A stretch of DNA of 64,000 bases, from the NCBI RefSeq assembly GCF_022049065.2, contig NZ_CP095744.1:1116001-1180000 (forward strand). Direction: 5' to 3'. This document shows, one piece after another, positions 25,872 to 35,222 of the stretch. The stretch comes from Niallia sp. Man26. Its GTDB lineage: Bacteria > Bacillota > Bacilli > Bacillales > Cytobacillaceae. The position numbers and the translations under genes are program-made. Under the pieces are notes generated by a model. The model was not told where the DNA came from. It searched no databases and was given only the letters and a program-made list of their open reading frames with translations. Numbering within the stretch: the stretch's first letter is position 1; each line of letters begins with the position of its first letter.

Positions 25872-27323
25872 TTAAACAGCTTTATCGTTCTTTTTATCTT
25901 CCTTTACCCAAAAGTCCGCATTTTTAATGCCTAAAGGTTCAGGATTAAACACAGGATCTAAGCCTTGCTTTTTCTGTTTTTCATAATCTTTTAGTGCAAT
26001 AATAGCTGGTTTTGCCAGTATTACGATAGCAATCATGTTAAGCCATACCATTAATCCTAAACCAACATCTCCAAGAGCCCAGGCGAGGCTGGCTGTTTTT
26101 ACAGTGCCATAAAAGGTTGTAGCAAGTAAAACTAGTTTCAACAAGTCTGAGAATAATCTATTATTTTTATTGCGAAGCAAATAAGTCAAATTTGTTTCTG
26201 CGATATAATAATAAGCCATAATTGTCGTGAATGCGAATAAGAAGAGGGCAATTGCTACAAAACCGGAACCAAACCCTGGGATTATACTGTCAATCGCAGC
26301 TTGGGTAAATCCTGGTCCTGCCTCTACACCTTCCACATTATTGACGATCATAGTTCCGTTGGGTGCTTCTGTATTGTACATTCCAGTAAACAATATCATA
26401 AAGGCAGTAGCTGAGCAGACAAGCAAGGTGTCGATATATACAGAGAATGCCTGCACAAGCCCTTGTTTGACTGGATGAGAAACCTCTGCAGCTGCTGAAG
26501 GGTGTGGTCCTGTTCCTTGACCTGCTTCATTGGAATAGATACCTCGTTTAACACCCCATGCAATTGCCATGCCCATCATGCCGCCAAATGTAGCCTCTAG
26601 ATTAAAGGCGCTTTTGAAAATTAGGGCTAAAACACCTGGCAGTTCTTGAATATTAATGACAACGATAATGATGGACAAAAGTATATAACCAAGGGCCATT
26701 ATTGGAACAACTACTTGTGCCACATTGGCTATCCGTTTGACACCGCCAAATATAATAAAACCTAGCAGTACAACTATCACTATTCCTGTAATGTATGTAG
26801 GAATATTAAAGGCATTTTTCATTCCAACTGCTATTGAATTTGACTGTACCCCAGGCATTAATATTGCCATGGAAATGATTGCTGCACCTGCAAAAAGAAA
26901 GGCAAACCACTTTGAGCCAATTCCTTTTTCAATATAGTAGGAAGGTCCACCTCTATATTGTCCATCCTGGTTTACTTTATATATTTGGGCAAGTGTTGAC
27001 TCGATAAACGCTGTGGAAGCTCCGATAAATGCCATGAACCACATCCAGAACACAGCACCAGGCCCCCCAAAGGCAATTGCGGTTGCAACTCCAGCTATGT
27101 TACCTGTCCCAACCCTTCCAGATAAAGCAATTGAAAGTGCTTGAAAGGAGGAGACACCTGCATCTGAACTTTTTCCTTGGAACATAAGGATGATCATTTC
27201 CTTCACATGTCGGATCTGAAGGAATCTGGATACAAATGTAAAAATTAGGCCGACTATTAATACAATATAAATGACTGGAGTACTCCATAATATCCCGTTT
27301 ATAAAAGTTACTATTTCTTCCAT
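25872..27323 (-). CDS. AGCS-family sodium:alanine symporter
   Basis: 483 residues with about 11 membrane helices, the usual AGCS length. Family signatures are clear: ALSGRVGTGNIAGVATAIAFGGPGAVFWMW (near 70, given here as separate motifs GRVGTGNIAG and GGPGAVFWMW), the GGPSYYIEKGIG motif near 125, and GVKRGIYSNEAGQGTGP near 260. It imports alanine or glycine (perhaps glutamine) with Na+. It is monocistronic. The C-terminal tail is charged and cytosolic. AlsT-like, though exact substrate cannot be read. Confidence 0.93.
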   Translation of the reverse strand: MEEIVTFINGILWSTPVIYIVLIVGLIFTFVSRFLQIRHVKEMIILMFQGKSSDAGVSSFQALSIALSGRVGTGNIAGVATAIAFGGPGAVFWMWFMAFIGASTAFIESTLAQIYKVNQDGQYRGGPSYYIEKGIGSKWFAFLFAGAAIISMAILMPGVQSNSIAVGMKNAFNIPTYITGIVIVVLLGFIIFGGVKRIANVAQVVVPIMALGYILLSIIIVVINIQELPGVLALIFKSAFNLEATFGGMMGMAIAWGVKRGIYSNEAGQGTGPHPSAAAEVSHPVKQGLVQAFSVYIDTLLVCSATAFMILFTGMYNTEAPNGTMIVNNVEGVEAGPGFTQAAIDSIIPGFGSGFVAIALFLFAFTTIMAYYYIAETNLTYLLRNKNNRLFSDLLKLVLLATTFYGTVKTASLAWALGDVGLGLMVWLNMIAIVILAKPAIIALKDYEKQKKQGLDPVFNPEPLGIKNADFWVKEDKKNDKAV

Positions 27324-27546
27324 AAATACACTCCTTTTTTAATTGAATTTTTAAAATTCTGAATTATATTATATTTCACGATAAGATATAAAACAATAAA
27401 AATTATTGCCCTATCTGAAAAGTTAAGTACCTTTTATTAAAAGAAAGAAAAAATAATGTAATCATAGGCTCTATGGGCCTTATGGAATTACGTTTACTAG
27501 CACCTTTTAATTAAATATGCTATCATGTTGAAAATAAATATACTGT

Positions 27547-27602
27547 AATTGGAGGAGCCTGTCACCGAAGGAGACTTATGTCTTTTGATGATAGGTTCTT
27601 TC
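27547..27602 (+). ncRNA. Hairpin leader element, copy 1
   Basis: Begins AATTGGAGGAGCCTGTCAC, identical over 19 nt to a copy at 28146. AGCCTGTCA pairs with TGATAGGTTC around an inner AAGGAGAC/GTCTTTT hairpin. It stands just before the SD of the DUF3953 gene, so it may be a cis-acting leader. Confidence 0.5.
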
Positions 27603-27621
27603 TTGTTTAGGAGGAAAATTG

Positions 27622-27858
27622 GTGGTGACAAGAATAAAGGTTTTTTTTGCACTTGTAGCGGTTATACTAGCTCTTATCGGTACTATAAAAGAAAGCACTA
27701 TAATGTTAGCATTAATGTATTTTTTTCTTGGATTATTATTTTTAACGATTGGGTCTACTGAATTAAAGAAAGAACGAAAAATCCCTTCTATCTTAATGAT
27801 CCTTTTAGCGGGATTCTTTATTATTGGCTCTATTTATATTATGATATTTGAACTTTAA
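27622..27858 (+). CDS. Small DUF3953-like membrane protein
   Basis: About 78 residues with three hydrophobic segments (KVFFALVAVILALIG, MLALMYFFLGLLFLTIG, SILMILLAGFFIIGSIYI) separated by a charged STELKKERK loop, the pattern of DUF3953. TTG 27619, GTG 27622 and GTG 27625 are all possible; GTG 27622 has 7 nt from AGGAGG and was chosen. Function unknown. The upstream hairpin element could control it. Confidence 0.65.
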   Translation: MVTRIKVFFALVAVILALIGTIKESTIMLALMYFFLGLLFLTIGSTELKKERKIPSILMILLAGFFIIGSIYIMIFEL

Positions 27859-28145
27859 GAAGGAAGTTATTTTATTATTAATATATTAGAATGGTATCGT
27901 AACAAGAGATTATGAATAAATTTAAGGAGATGTATGGTGTTAATTTTAAAGAATGGCTTAGGTGTTTGTAATAATATATAATTTATATACGTAAGTATAT
28001 AGTTAAGATAAAATAAAACAAAAAAATAAGTTTTATTACTCAAAATAGGGGTATAAAGGATTTGTACTTGAATGGATTCTAATTTTAAGATAAAATGGTG
28101 CAGATAACAATTCAAGTTACGATAATTACATGATAATGTGAGTAA
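27859..28145. other. Intergenic stretch, no gene seen
   Basis: Very AT-rich. A 19-codon frame after AAGGAG-like sequence near 27913 is too short to support, and the minus-strand 82-codon frame has no ribosome site and low-complexity composition. Confidence 0.6.
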
Positions 28146-28200
28146 AAATTGGAGGAGCCTGTCACTAGGGGATAACTATGCCCTAATGACAGGCTTTTTT
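28146..28200 (+). ncRNA. Hairpin element copy 2, terminator-like
   Basis: The same 19-nt start as copy 1. AGCCTGTCA pairs with TGACAGGCT around an inner TAGGG/CCCTA hairpin and is followed by nine T residues, so this copy is a full intrinsic terminator with no gene in front of it. Confidence 0.6.
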
Positions 28201-28211
28201 TATTTTTACCT

Positions 28212-28430
28212 TTATAAAACTTTACTAACTCTGACGTATTCTCTAGATTGAAAAGCTTCTATTTTATTTTGAAAGACTTTTTCCAGTTCATTACTAATTG
28301 GAATTATTTCTTCCATTTCTTTGTCATGTATGAAGAGAGAGTATTCACGTTCTTCCCTTTGATCCAATTGCCAAAAACTAAGAAAAAGTAACAGAAATAA
28401 AGAACTGGATATAGAAACTTTCATTTTCAT
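28212..28430 (-). CDS. Small protein with N-terminal membrane/signal segment, unknown
   Basis: 72 residues starting MKMKVSISSS, with one hydrophobic segment (SLFLLLFLSFWQL) and a charged C-terminal part (EEREYSLFIHDKEMEEIIPISNELE) predicted to lie outside. AGGTGGTGG upstream of ATG 28430 is an acceptable ribosome site. No family recognised. Confidence 0.5.
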   Translation of the reverse strand: MKMKVSISSSLFLLLFLSFWQLDQREEREYSLFIHDKEMEEIIPISNELEKVFQNKIEAFQSREYVRVSKVL

Positions 28431-28638
28431 CAAGGCACCACCACCTCTATTAGGTTCGGTAAATTGACAGTATTTTATACAAATTACCATCTAAATGAAT
28501 TTATATAAGTGGTTTTCACATATTTAGTAAGTCTAGAGAAGACACTAAAAGAGTTAGTAACGTAATTATTAAGTATTATACAGTCAAACATAATTTGTTT
28601 TTCATGTTTAAAATAATAGATAATTAGGGGGGATTTTT

Positions 28639-31038
28639 TTGTCTTTGCTTCATTTAGCGATAATTTCACCATTCTTACTTGCCATCTTTATACCAATCCT
28701 GTTTAAGGTTTTTAGGCGAGTACATACTGGGTGGTTTGTTCTTACATTGCCAGTCCTTTTGTTCAGTTATTTTTTATCTTTTATTTCAATCACTTCTGCT
28801 CAGCAAACTGTAACAAAATCCTTTGCTTGGATTCCTTCTCTTGGAATAGACTTTACGGTTAAGGTCGATGGTTTAGCTTTATTATTTGCGCTTTTGATTA
28901 CAGGTATCGGTTCTTTAGTGGTTCTTTATTCGGTGTATTATTTACAAAAAGATAAAGAGCAATTAAATAATTTTTATGTATACTTGCTGCTATTCATGGG
29001 AGCTATGCTCGGTGTTGTTCTGTCAGATAATTTGATTGTTTTGTATACCTTTTGGGAATTCACTAGCTTTTCTTCTTTTTTACTAATTGGCTATTGGTAC
29101 AAACGTGAAAAGTCACGTTATGGTGCTAAAAAATCAATGCTGATTACTGTTTTTGGTGGTCTTTCTATGTTAGGAGGTATTATTCTACTCTATGTAATGA
29201 CAGGGACCTTTAGTATTTCTGCAATTATTCAGCAATCGAATGAACTATTCACAAATCACTTATTTATACCGGCAATGCTTTGTATTTTACTTGGGGCTTT
29301 TACAAAATCAGCGCAATTTCCCTTTCATATCTGGTTACCGGATGCTATGGAAGCTCCAACGCCTGTAAGTGCCTATCTTCATTCAGCAACAATGGTGAAA
29401 GCAGGGATTTATTTAGTAGCGAGAATGAGTCCAGTTTTTGCTGAAACCGCTCTATGGGTTTGGTTAGTAGCAGGGGTTGGGATTGTCACATTGTTTTGGG
29501 GATCTTTCTCAGCCGTTAAACAAACAGACTTAAAAGGTATCCTTGCCTTTTCAACGATTAGTCAACTTGGGATGATTATGACATTGCTTGGTATTGGAGG
29601 AGCTGCGTTACACTTAGATTCTATCAACAATAGTTATTATATGGTTGCTACAGTAGCAGCAGTATTCCATCTAATCAATCATGCCACCTTTAAGGGTGCA
29701 CTTTTTATGGTAGTTGGGATAGTCGATCATGAAACCGGAACAAGAGATATCCGTAAGCTTGGTGGGTTAATGCCTTTCATGCCAATTACCTTTACAGTCG
29801 CGATTATAGGGACGTTTTCGATGGCTGGTCTTCCGCCTTTTAATGGGTTCTTAAGTAAAGAAATGTTTTTCACTGCTATGGTACGTGTACTAAGCATGGA
29901 TATTTTAAATATGGAAACGATTGGAATATTGTTTCCTGTTATCGCTTGGATTGCTAGTATTTTTACTTTTGTGTACAGCATGATTTTAGTATTTAAAACG
30001 TTCTCTGGCAAATTTCAGCCTGAGAAGCTAAAGAAAAAACCGCATGAGGCTCCAATTGGCATGTTAATTCCACCGATTGTTTTGGCTTCACTTGTTATTG
30101 CATTTGGATTTTTTCCTAATGTTCTATCAAATACCATTATTTCACCAGCCGTTTCTGCTATCATGCCTGACTTTGCAGTTGATGTTCATATTTCATTCTG
30201 GCATGGTTTTAATACTGAGCTATATATGACTATTGGTGTTATTGCAATTGGTTTCTTGCTGTACAAGACTTATCCAAAATGGAGAGAGGTTTATAAGATT
30301 TTCCCTGAGAAACTGTCCTTAAACCATCTTTATGATGGTGCATTAAATAAGACAGAAATGGTTTCTCGCAGAATAACCAGCAGTATTTTAACGGGATCTT
30401 CTAGAACGTACCTTCTCTACTTATTCATCTTCTTTATTCTTATATTAGGATCTACGTTATTTATTAAGGATGCCTTTAAGTTTGATACAAGTAATATATC
30501 AAACATTCATATTGCTGAGGTCATCCTTGCTGTCGGTATTTGCATTGTAGCGATAAGCATTCTTTTCGTTAAATCACGATTGACTTCAATTATTTTATTG
30601 GGAGCGGTTGGCTATTCTGTTTCCTTATTTTTTGTGATATACAGAGCTCCTGATTTGGCATTAACTCAACTTGTTATTGAAACAATATCTGTTGCGTTAT
30701 TTTTGCTTTGTTTTTATCATTTGCCAAAGTTAAAGAAGCGCGAAGAACGAATCTCGTTTAAATTAACAAATGCCCTTATTTCTGTAGGGGTCGGAGCTCT
30801 TGTTATTCTGATTGGCTTATCGGCACACAGCAATAAGTTATTTGATTCCATTGCACACTATTATATTGAAAACACATATAAAGAGGCAGCGGGAAAGAAT
30901 ATGGTAAATGTCATCTTAGTTGATTTCCGCGGACTTGACACCATGTTTGAAATTACTGTCCTGGCAATTGCAGCGATTGGTATTTTTGGTTTAATTAAGC
31001 TACGCCTAAAGGGAGGGAAGAAAACTGAAAACAAATGA
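28639..31038 (+). CDS. mrpA: Mrp Na+/H+ antiporter subunit A
   Basis: 799 residues, close to B. subtilis MrpA (801). It begins at TTG with AGGGGGGA 6 nt upstream. The NuoL/ND5-like core carries the functional glutamate and lysine motifs (YTFWEFTSFSSFLLIGYWY near 140; ATMVKAGIYLVARMSP near 252; HATFKGALFMVVGIVDHETGTRD near 355). The C-terminal part has the MrpA-specific DUF4040 (APDLALTQLVIETISVALFLLCFY near 680) and MrpB-like segment (VNVILVDFRGLDTMFEITVLAIAAIGIFGL, near 755, given as motifs). It forms the proton/Na+ path of the seven-subunit antiporter and provides Na+ and alkali resistance. Confidence 0.96.
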   Translation: MSLLHLAIISPFLLAIFIPILFKVFRRVHTGWFVLTLPVLLFSYFLSFISITSAQQTVTKSFAWIPSLGIDFTVKVDGLALLFALLITGIGSLVVLYSVYYLQKDKEQLNNFYVYLLLFMGAMLGVVLSDNLIVLYTFWEFTSFSSFLLIGYWYKREKSRYGAKKSMLITVFGGLSMLGGIILLYVMTGTFSISAIIQQSNELFTNHLFIPAMLCILLGAFTKSAQFPFHIWLPDAMEAPTPVSAYLHSATMVKAGIYLVARMSPVFAETALWVWLVAGVGIVTLFWGSFSAVKQTDLKGILAFSTISQLGMIMTLLGIGGAALHLDSINNSYYMVATVAAVFHLINHATFKGALFMVVGIVDHETGTRDIRKLGGLMPFMPITFTVAIIGTFSMAGLPPFNGFLSKEMFFTAMVRVLSMDILNMETIGILFPVIAWIASIFTFVYSMILVFKTFSGKFQPEKLKKKPHEAPIGMLIPPIVLASLVIAFGFFPNVLSNTIISPAVSAIMPDFAVDVHISFWHGFNTELYMTIGVIAIGFLLYKTYPKWREVYKIFPEKLSLNHLYDGALNKTEMVSRRITSSILTGSSRTYLLYLFIFFILILGSTLFIKDAFKFDTSNISNIHIAEVILAVGICIVAISILFVKSRLTSIILLGAVGYSVSLFFVIYRAPDLALTQLVIETISVALFLLCFYHLPKLKKREERISFKLTNALISVGVGALVILIGLSAHSNKLFDSIAHYYIENTYKEAAGKNMVNVILVDFRGLDTMFEITVLAIAAIGIFGLIKLRLKGGKKTENK

Positions 31039-31447
31039 TGTAATTTTACAAACCACAACGAAAATCGTATTATTTATCATTCTTATCTTCTCTGTGTTTA
31101 TTTTCTTCACAGGTCATTACACACCAGGAGGAGGCTTCATAGGCGGTCTATTAACATCTGGTGCCATTGTGTTATTACTATTGGCTTTTGACTTAAAGAC
31201 GGTAAAAAAAATATTGCCATTTAATTTTTTGCACATGATTGCAACAGGGCTTCTTTTTTCCATAGGAACAGGGGCTGGAGCGTTGATTTTCAACGTTCCC
31301 TTCCTTACGCATGCATTTACTCATATAGATATTCCCATTTTAGGAGACCTTTCCTTGCATACAGCTACGATTTTTGATTTAGGTGTGTTCTTAGTAGTTG
31401 TAGGAGTAACAATGACTATTATTCAAACGATTGGAGGAGATGAATAA
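31025..31447 (+). CDS. mrpB: Mrp antiporter subunit B, probable CTG start
   Basis: 140 residues if translation starts at CTG 31025, 7 nt after GGGAGGG and overlapping the end of mrpA by 14 nt. This gives [20 protein letters not shown], which matches the known MrpB N-terminus (KTNDLILQTATKLV in B. subtilis, from memory). The only canonical in-frame start is GTG 31094, which has no SD and would remove the first membrane helix. [13 protein letters not shown] and [18 protein letters not shown] are MrpB hallmarks. Small four-helix membrane subunit. Confidence 0.92.
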   Translation: MKTNDVILQTTTKIVLFIILIFSVFIFFTGHYTPGGGFIGGLLTSGAIVLLLLAFDLKTVKKILPFNFLHMIATGLLFSIGTGAGALIFNVPFLTHAFTHIDIPILGDLSLHTATIFDLGVFLVVVGVTMTIIQTIGGDE

Positions 31448-31788
31448 TGGAAATTATTATGATTTTTGTTATTGGAATTTTATTTACTTGTGCAACCTAT
31501 TTAATGCTTTCAAAAAGTTTACTTCGAATTATTGTGGGGACCGGATTACTTAGTCATGGAGTACACATGCTCCTCCTAACCATGGGTGGTTTAAAAAAAG
31601 GGGCGGCACCATTGCTTGGGGAGAAAGCAACATCTTACACTGATCCAATTCCTCAAGCGTTAATATTAACAGCTATAGTTATCAGTTTTGGGGTGACAGC
31701 CTTTTTCTTAGTTTTAGCCTATCGTGCCTATCAAGAGCTTGGTACTGACAATATGGAAAAATTGAGAGGAATGGATGGCAATGATTAA
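31447..31788 (+). CDS. mrpC: Mrp antiporter subunit C
   Basis: 113 residues, NuoK-like with three membrane helices. [18 protein letters not shown] and [21 protein letters not shown] are typical of MrpC. ATG overlaps the mrpB stop codon (TAATG), so the two are translationally coupled. Needed for assembly of the Mrp complex. Confidence 0.95.
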   Translation: MEIIMIFVIGILFTCATYLMLSKSLLRIIVGTGLLSHGVHMLLLTMGGLKKGAAPLLGEKATSYTDPIPQALILTAIVISFGVTAFFLVLAYRAYQELGTDNMEKLRGMDGND

Positions 31789-33262
31789 TTTTTTACTTTT
31801 ACCCATACTGATTCCATTAATTACTGGAGTTATTCTGATCTTCTTTTCGAAAAACATCATCGCCCAAAGGTGGATTTCAGGAATATCCTCCATTATAAAT
31901 GTTATTGTATCTGTTTTATTAGTACAAAAGATTAGACAGGGTGGTATACAAACACTGGATGTTTCTAGCTGGGAGGCTCCATTCGGGATTACGCTAGTAT
32001 CTGACATGTTGTCAGCGTTGCTTGTTCTTACTACTAGTATTGTTGCTTGTACTACACTTCTTTACTCTTTCCGAAGTATTGGAGAAGAGCGGGAGAGGTT
32101 TTATTACTATCCATGTTTTAACTTTCTAATTGTTGGCGTAAATGGCGCATTTACAACAGGAGATATATTCAATTTGTTTGTATTTTTTGAAGTGATGCTA
32201 ATGGCATCTTATACCCTTATTGTACTTGGAGGAACTAAAATACAACTGCGTGAATCTATAAAATATCTTCTCGTAAATATTATTGCTTCCGCTTTATTTG
32301 TTATCACAGTTGCTTATTTATATTCAGTTGTTGGTACTTTGAATATGGCTCATATTTCAGAGAGAATAAGTGAAGTGGGGCAGTCAGGAATTGTGACAGT
32401 TATTGCTATGTTATTTTTAGTTGTATTTGGATTAAAAGGAGCGGTTTTCCCTTTATACTTCTGGCTTCCAGGTTCTTACTATGCTCCGCCCATTCCCGTA
32501 ATGGCGTTATTCGGGGCTTTGCTGACAAAGGTAGGGGTATACTCGATTATGAGAACATACACTTTACTTTTTTATCATGATACTGGCTATACTAGCAAGA
32601 TTTTAGCCATTCTGGCCATTTTTAGTATTATCTTTGGTTTAATTGGTGCACTTGCTTTTTCGGACATCAAAAAAATTATTATTTACAACATAATAATTGC
32701 AGTTGGCGTTATTGTTTTTGGTATTTCTGTGATGACACCAGATTCGCTTACAGGTTCGGTGTTTTATTTAATTCACGATATGCTTATTAAAGCCACGCTA
32801 TTTCTCTTAGTAGGTATTATCATCAGTATTACTGGAACTAGTAATTTAAAAGAGATTAGTGGACTGATTAAAAAATACCCTGGTTTAGCCTGGACCTTTT
32901 TCTTAAGTGCATTATCCCTTGCAGGAATTCCTCCTTTAAGTGGTTTTATCGGAAAGCTTTTAATTGTAAAAGGTGGTTTTGAAGCAGAGAATTACCTTGG
33001 TGCTGCTATTGTATTACTATCTAGTCTGCTAATATTGCTTTCGATAATGAAGATTTTTATAAATGGTTTTTGGGGTACACCTCGTTCCTATGAGGGAGAG
33101 GAGAAAGTACCAGTGAAAACTTTAATGATTGCACCAATAATCCTAATTATTATTTCGATTTTATATGGTGTTGGAGCTGAAGCGGTTTATCCGTATATCT
33201 CACAGGCAGCTGAGACATTGGTAAAACCAGAAATCTATATTGATGCAGTCTTAAAGGAGTGA
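31775..33262 (+). CDS. mrpD: Mrp antiporter subunit D
   Basis: 495 residues, NuoM/N-like proton-translocating subunit with about 14 helices. [23 protein letters not shown] (Glu of the first functional helix) and [21 protein letters not shown] (Lys) are conserved, as is [14 protein letters not shown]. The region after residue 290 ([21 protein letters not shown]) departs from the usual LSYHIISQVG motif, so the subunit is somewhat diverged. It overlaps mrpC by 14 nt; ATG 31781 is the alternative start. Confidence 0.94.
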   Translation: MAMINFLLLPILIPLITGVILIFFSKNIIAQRWISGISSIINVIVSVLLVQKIRQGGIQTLDVSSWEAPFGITLVSDMLSALLVLTTSIVACTTLLYSFRSIGEERERFYYYPCFNFLIVGVNGAFTTGDIFNLFVFFEVMLMASYTLIVLGGTKIQLRESIKYLLVNIIASALFVITVAYLYSVVGTLNMAHISERISEVGQSGIVTVIAMLFLVVFGLKGAVFPLYFWLPGSYYAPPIPVMALFGALLTKVGVYSIMRTYTLLFYHDTGYTSKILAILAIFSIIFGLIGALAFSDIKKIIIYNIIIAVGVIVFGISVMTPDSLTGSVFYLIHDMLIKATLFLLVGIIISITGTSNLKEISGLIKKYPGLAWTFFLSALSLAGIPPLSGFIGKLLIVKGGFEAENYLGAAIVLLSSLLILLSIMKIFINGFWGTPRSYEGEEKVPVKTLMIAPIILIIISILYGVGAEAVYPYISQAAETLVKPEIYIDAVLKE

Positions 33263-33266
33263 TAAC

Positions 33267-33743
33267 GTGGCCTTTCAAATATTATTAAATGTGTTGCTTG
33301 GATTTATGTGGATGGTAATGACTGTATCGTTTGAACCTGTTGCCTTTTTTAAAGGATATCTTTTTGGTTTGCTAATCCTCTATATATTCAGGAATTTCTT
33401 TTCATCTCGATTTTACCTTTTTAGAATACTTGCTGTATTGAATCTCACATATATTTTTATTAGAGAATTAATCAGCTCAAACATAGCCGTTGTAAAAACG
33501 GTCTTAAAGCCAAAGTTGGATATGAAGCCGGGTATTTTTGCATATCCCACCATTTTAGAAAAGAATTGGGAGATAACCATTCTAGCAAATCTGATCACCT
33601 TGACACCTGGAACTTTAGTGATTGAAGTATCTCCTGATAACAAAATATTATATGTGCATGCTTTGGATATTAATGATGCACAAGAATCCATTGACTCTAT
33701 TAAAAACACATTTGAGAAAGCAATTCTGGAGGTGGGGCGATAA
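33267..33743 (+). CDS. mrpE: Mrp antiporter subunit E
   Basis: 158 residues from GTG. Two N-terminal membrane helices are followed by the conserved cytosolic part: LTLTPGTLVIEVSPDNKILYVHALD near residue 110 is the MrpE signature. It lies 4 nt after mrpD and overlaps mrpF by one base. Confidence 0.94.
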   Translation: MAFQILLNVLLGFMWMVMTVSFEPVAFFKGYLFGLLILYIFRNFFSSRFYLFRILAVLNLTYIFIRELISSNIAVVKTVLKPKLDMKPGIFAYPTILEKNWEITILANLITLTPGTLVIEVSPDNKILYVHALDINDAQESIDSIKNTFEKAILEVGR

Positions 33744-34027
33744 TGTTTGAAACATTTATGTATATTGCAATATTGTTAATCGTCATTGCTATGATAGGAT
33801 TTACCTACAGAGCAATTAAAGGCCCAACAACACCTGATAGAGTGGTTGCACTAGATGCTATCGGTATTAGCTTAGCAGGTCTTACCGCACTAATATCCAT
33901 TGTATTAAATACGAGTGCTTTTCTTGAAGTTATTTTAGTCATTGGTATTCTGGCATTCATTGGTACTGTAGCCTTTTCTAAGTTTTTAGAGAAGGGAGAG
34001 GTGATTGAAAATGACCGAGATAGTTAA
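33743..34027 (+). CDS. mrpF: Mrp antiporter subunit F
   Basis: 94 residues with three membrane helices. YRAIKGPTTPDRVVALDAIG is the diagnostic MrpF motif. GGAGGTGGGG stands upstream; the ATG shares its A with the mrpE TAA. In B. subtilis MrpF is also linked to bile-salt efflux. Confidence 0.94.
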   Translation: MFETFMYIAILLIVIAMIGFTYRAIKGPTTPDRVVALDAIGISLAGLTALISIVLNTSAFLEVILVIGILAFIGTVAFSKFLEKGEVIENDRDS

Positions 34028-34370
34028 GGTGATTGTTGGCTTATTAATTGCCATTGGAGTTCTTCTTCATTTAGTAGCTGCTTTAGGTGTTATAAGACTT
34101 CCAGACGTATATACAAGGAATCACGCAGCATCCAAAGCATCAACACTTGGAATCATGGTTATTCTACTTGCTACTTTTCTATATTTTTATTTTATTAATG
34201 GTCATTTTAATTCAAGGATTTTACTGGGGATTGTTTTCTTCTTTCTAACGTCACCTGTTGCAGGGCATTTAATCGGTAGAGCTGCCTATAATTCAGGCGT
34301 AGAGCTATGGGATAAAAGTATACAAGATGATCTTAAGAGTAGTAAAGACGAAAAGAGACTTCAGAAATAA
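34011..34370 (+). CDS. mrpG: Mrp antiporter subunit G
   Basis: 119 residues, three membrane helices, with IRLPDVYTRNHAASKASTLG and FLTSPVAGHLIGRAAYNSG as MrpG hallmarks. ATG 34011 follows GGGAGAGGTG by about 10 nt; TTG 34005 is the alternative. It overlaps mrpF by 17 nt and is the last gene of the complete seven-gene operon. Confidence 0.94.
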   Translation: MTEIVKVIVGLLIAIGVLLHLVAALGVIRLPDVYTRNHAASKASTLGIMVILLATFLYFYFINGHFNSRILLGIVFFFLTSPVAGHLIGRAAYNSGVELWDKSIQDDLKSSKDEKRLQK

Positions 34371-34386
34371 GGAATATAAATAACTC

Positions 34387-34420
34387 AAACCCTTCCGTTT
34401 AAATAGATGGAAGGGTTTTG
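34387..34420. terminator. Intrinsic terminator of the mrp operon
   Basis: AAACCCTTCC pairs with GGAAGGGTTT across a 12-nt loop; the A and T runs allow use from both strands. Confidence 0.85.
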
Positions 34421-34445
34421 GAGTTTCCAAAATAAGCTAACTGTT

Positions 34446-35222
34446 TTAACTTACTGTATTGTTTGATTTATTAGCTTTTGTTAAAAAGTACGCAGTTACC
34501 CAAGCAGTGATAGGAATAACAATCGCAACTCCAATACCAGAACAAAGTATGGTAATCATTTCGGAGCTAAAAATTTTTGAATTTACTACTTCCCCAATAG
34601 AATAAGCCAAATCTTTAAACCAAATTAACAAAGCCAGATATCCTCCAAAAAAGGCGAAAAACAACGTATTTGTACTCGTTCCTAATATATCTCTTCCAAT
34701 ACTCATACCAAAAAGGAATAACTCTTTTCGGCTTATGTTTGGGTTATGATATTGCATTTCTCGCATAGGGGAAGAGACGGCTATAGCGGTATCTGTTATC
34801 GCACCTATCGTACTCATAATAATGACAGATGCTGCAATTTTTACAAAATCTAAGCCTATGAAAAAGGAAAACATACCAAGCTCTGCAATTTCTTCTTCAC
34901 CAAACCCTTGAATCTTCGCCTTATTAGTTGTGTAAATAATAATTATCAGCAATAAAACTGTAGAAATAAGTGTTGATATAAAGGCCGGCTTTGTCTTATT
35001 ATTGACTTCGTTTATATAGAACAAATTGATACAGCTAATTATGACACATGCAACAATAGTTAAAATAACTGGATTGAAATTTGCGTCGTTCATTAGTATA
35101 ACCGTGAAAATAATGACACCAAAGTTCAAAAATATAGCAAAAAAAGACTTTACACCCTTTCTTCCACCAAAAATGAACATTAAGAGAAATAATATAACGG
35201 CAAGCAATACTAATACATTCAT
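34446..35222 (-). CDS. YibE/F-family membrane protein (short)
   Basis: 258 residues with about seven membrane helices. The YibE/F core SSPMREMQYHNPNISRKELFLFGMSIGRDILGTSTNTLFF holds the motif MSIGRDILGTSTNTL, near-identical to MEVGRDIMGTMTNIL in the upstream neighbour. ATG overlaps the stop of that gene (ATGA), so they are coupled. The family's function is unknown. The pair presumably forms a hetero-oligomer. Confidence 0.85.
   Translation of the reverse strand: MNVLVLLAVILFLLMFIFGGRKGVKSFFAIFLNFGVIIFTVILMNDANFNPVILTIVACVIISCINLFYINEVNNKTKPAFISTLISTVLLLIIIIYTTNKAKIQGFGEEEIAELGMFSFFIGLDFVKIAASVIIMSTIGAITDTAIAVSSPMREMQYHNPNISRKELFLFGMSIGRDILGTSTNTLFFAFFGGYLALLIWFKDLAYSIGEVVNSKIFSSEMITILCSGIGVAIVIPITAWVTAYFLTKANKSNNTVS

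Noticed and set aside
27867..28115. 82-codon minus-strand frame
   Set aside because: Low-complexity I/L/Y/N composition, no ribosome site, antisense to nothing informative.
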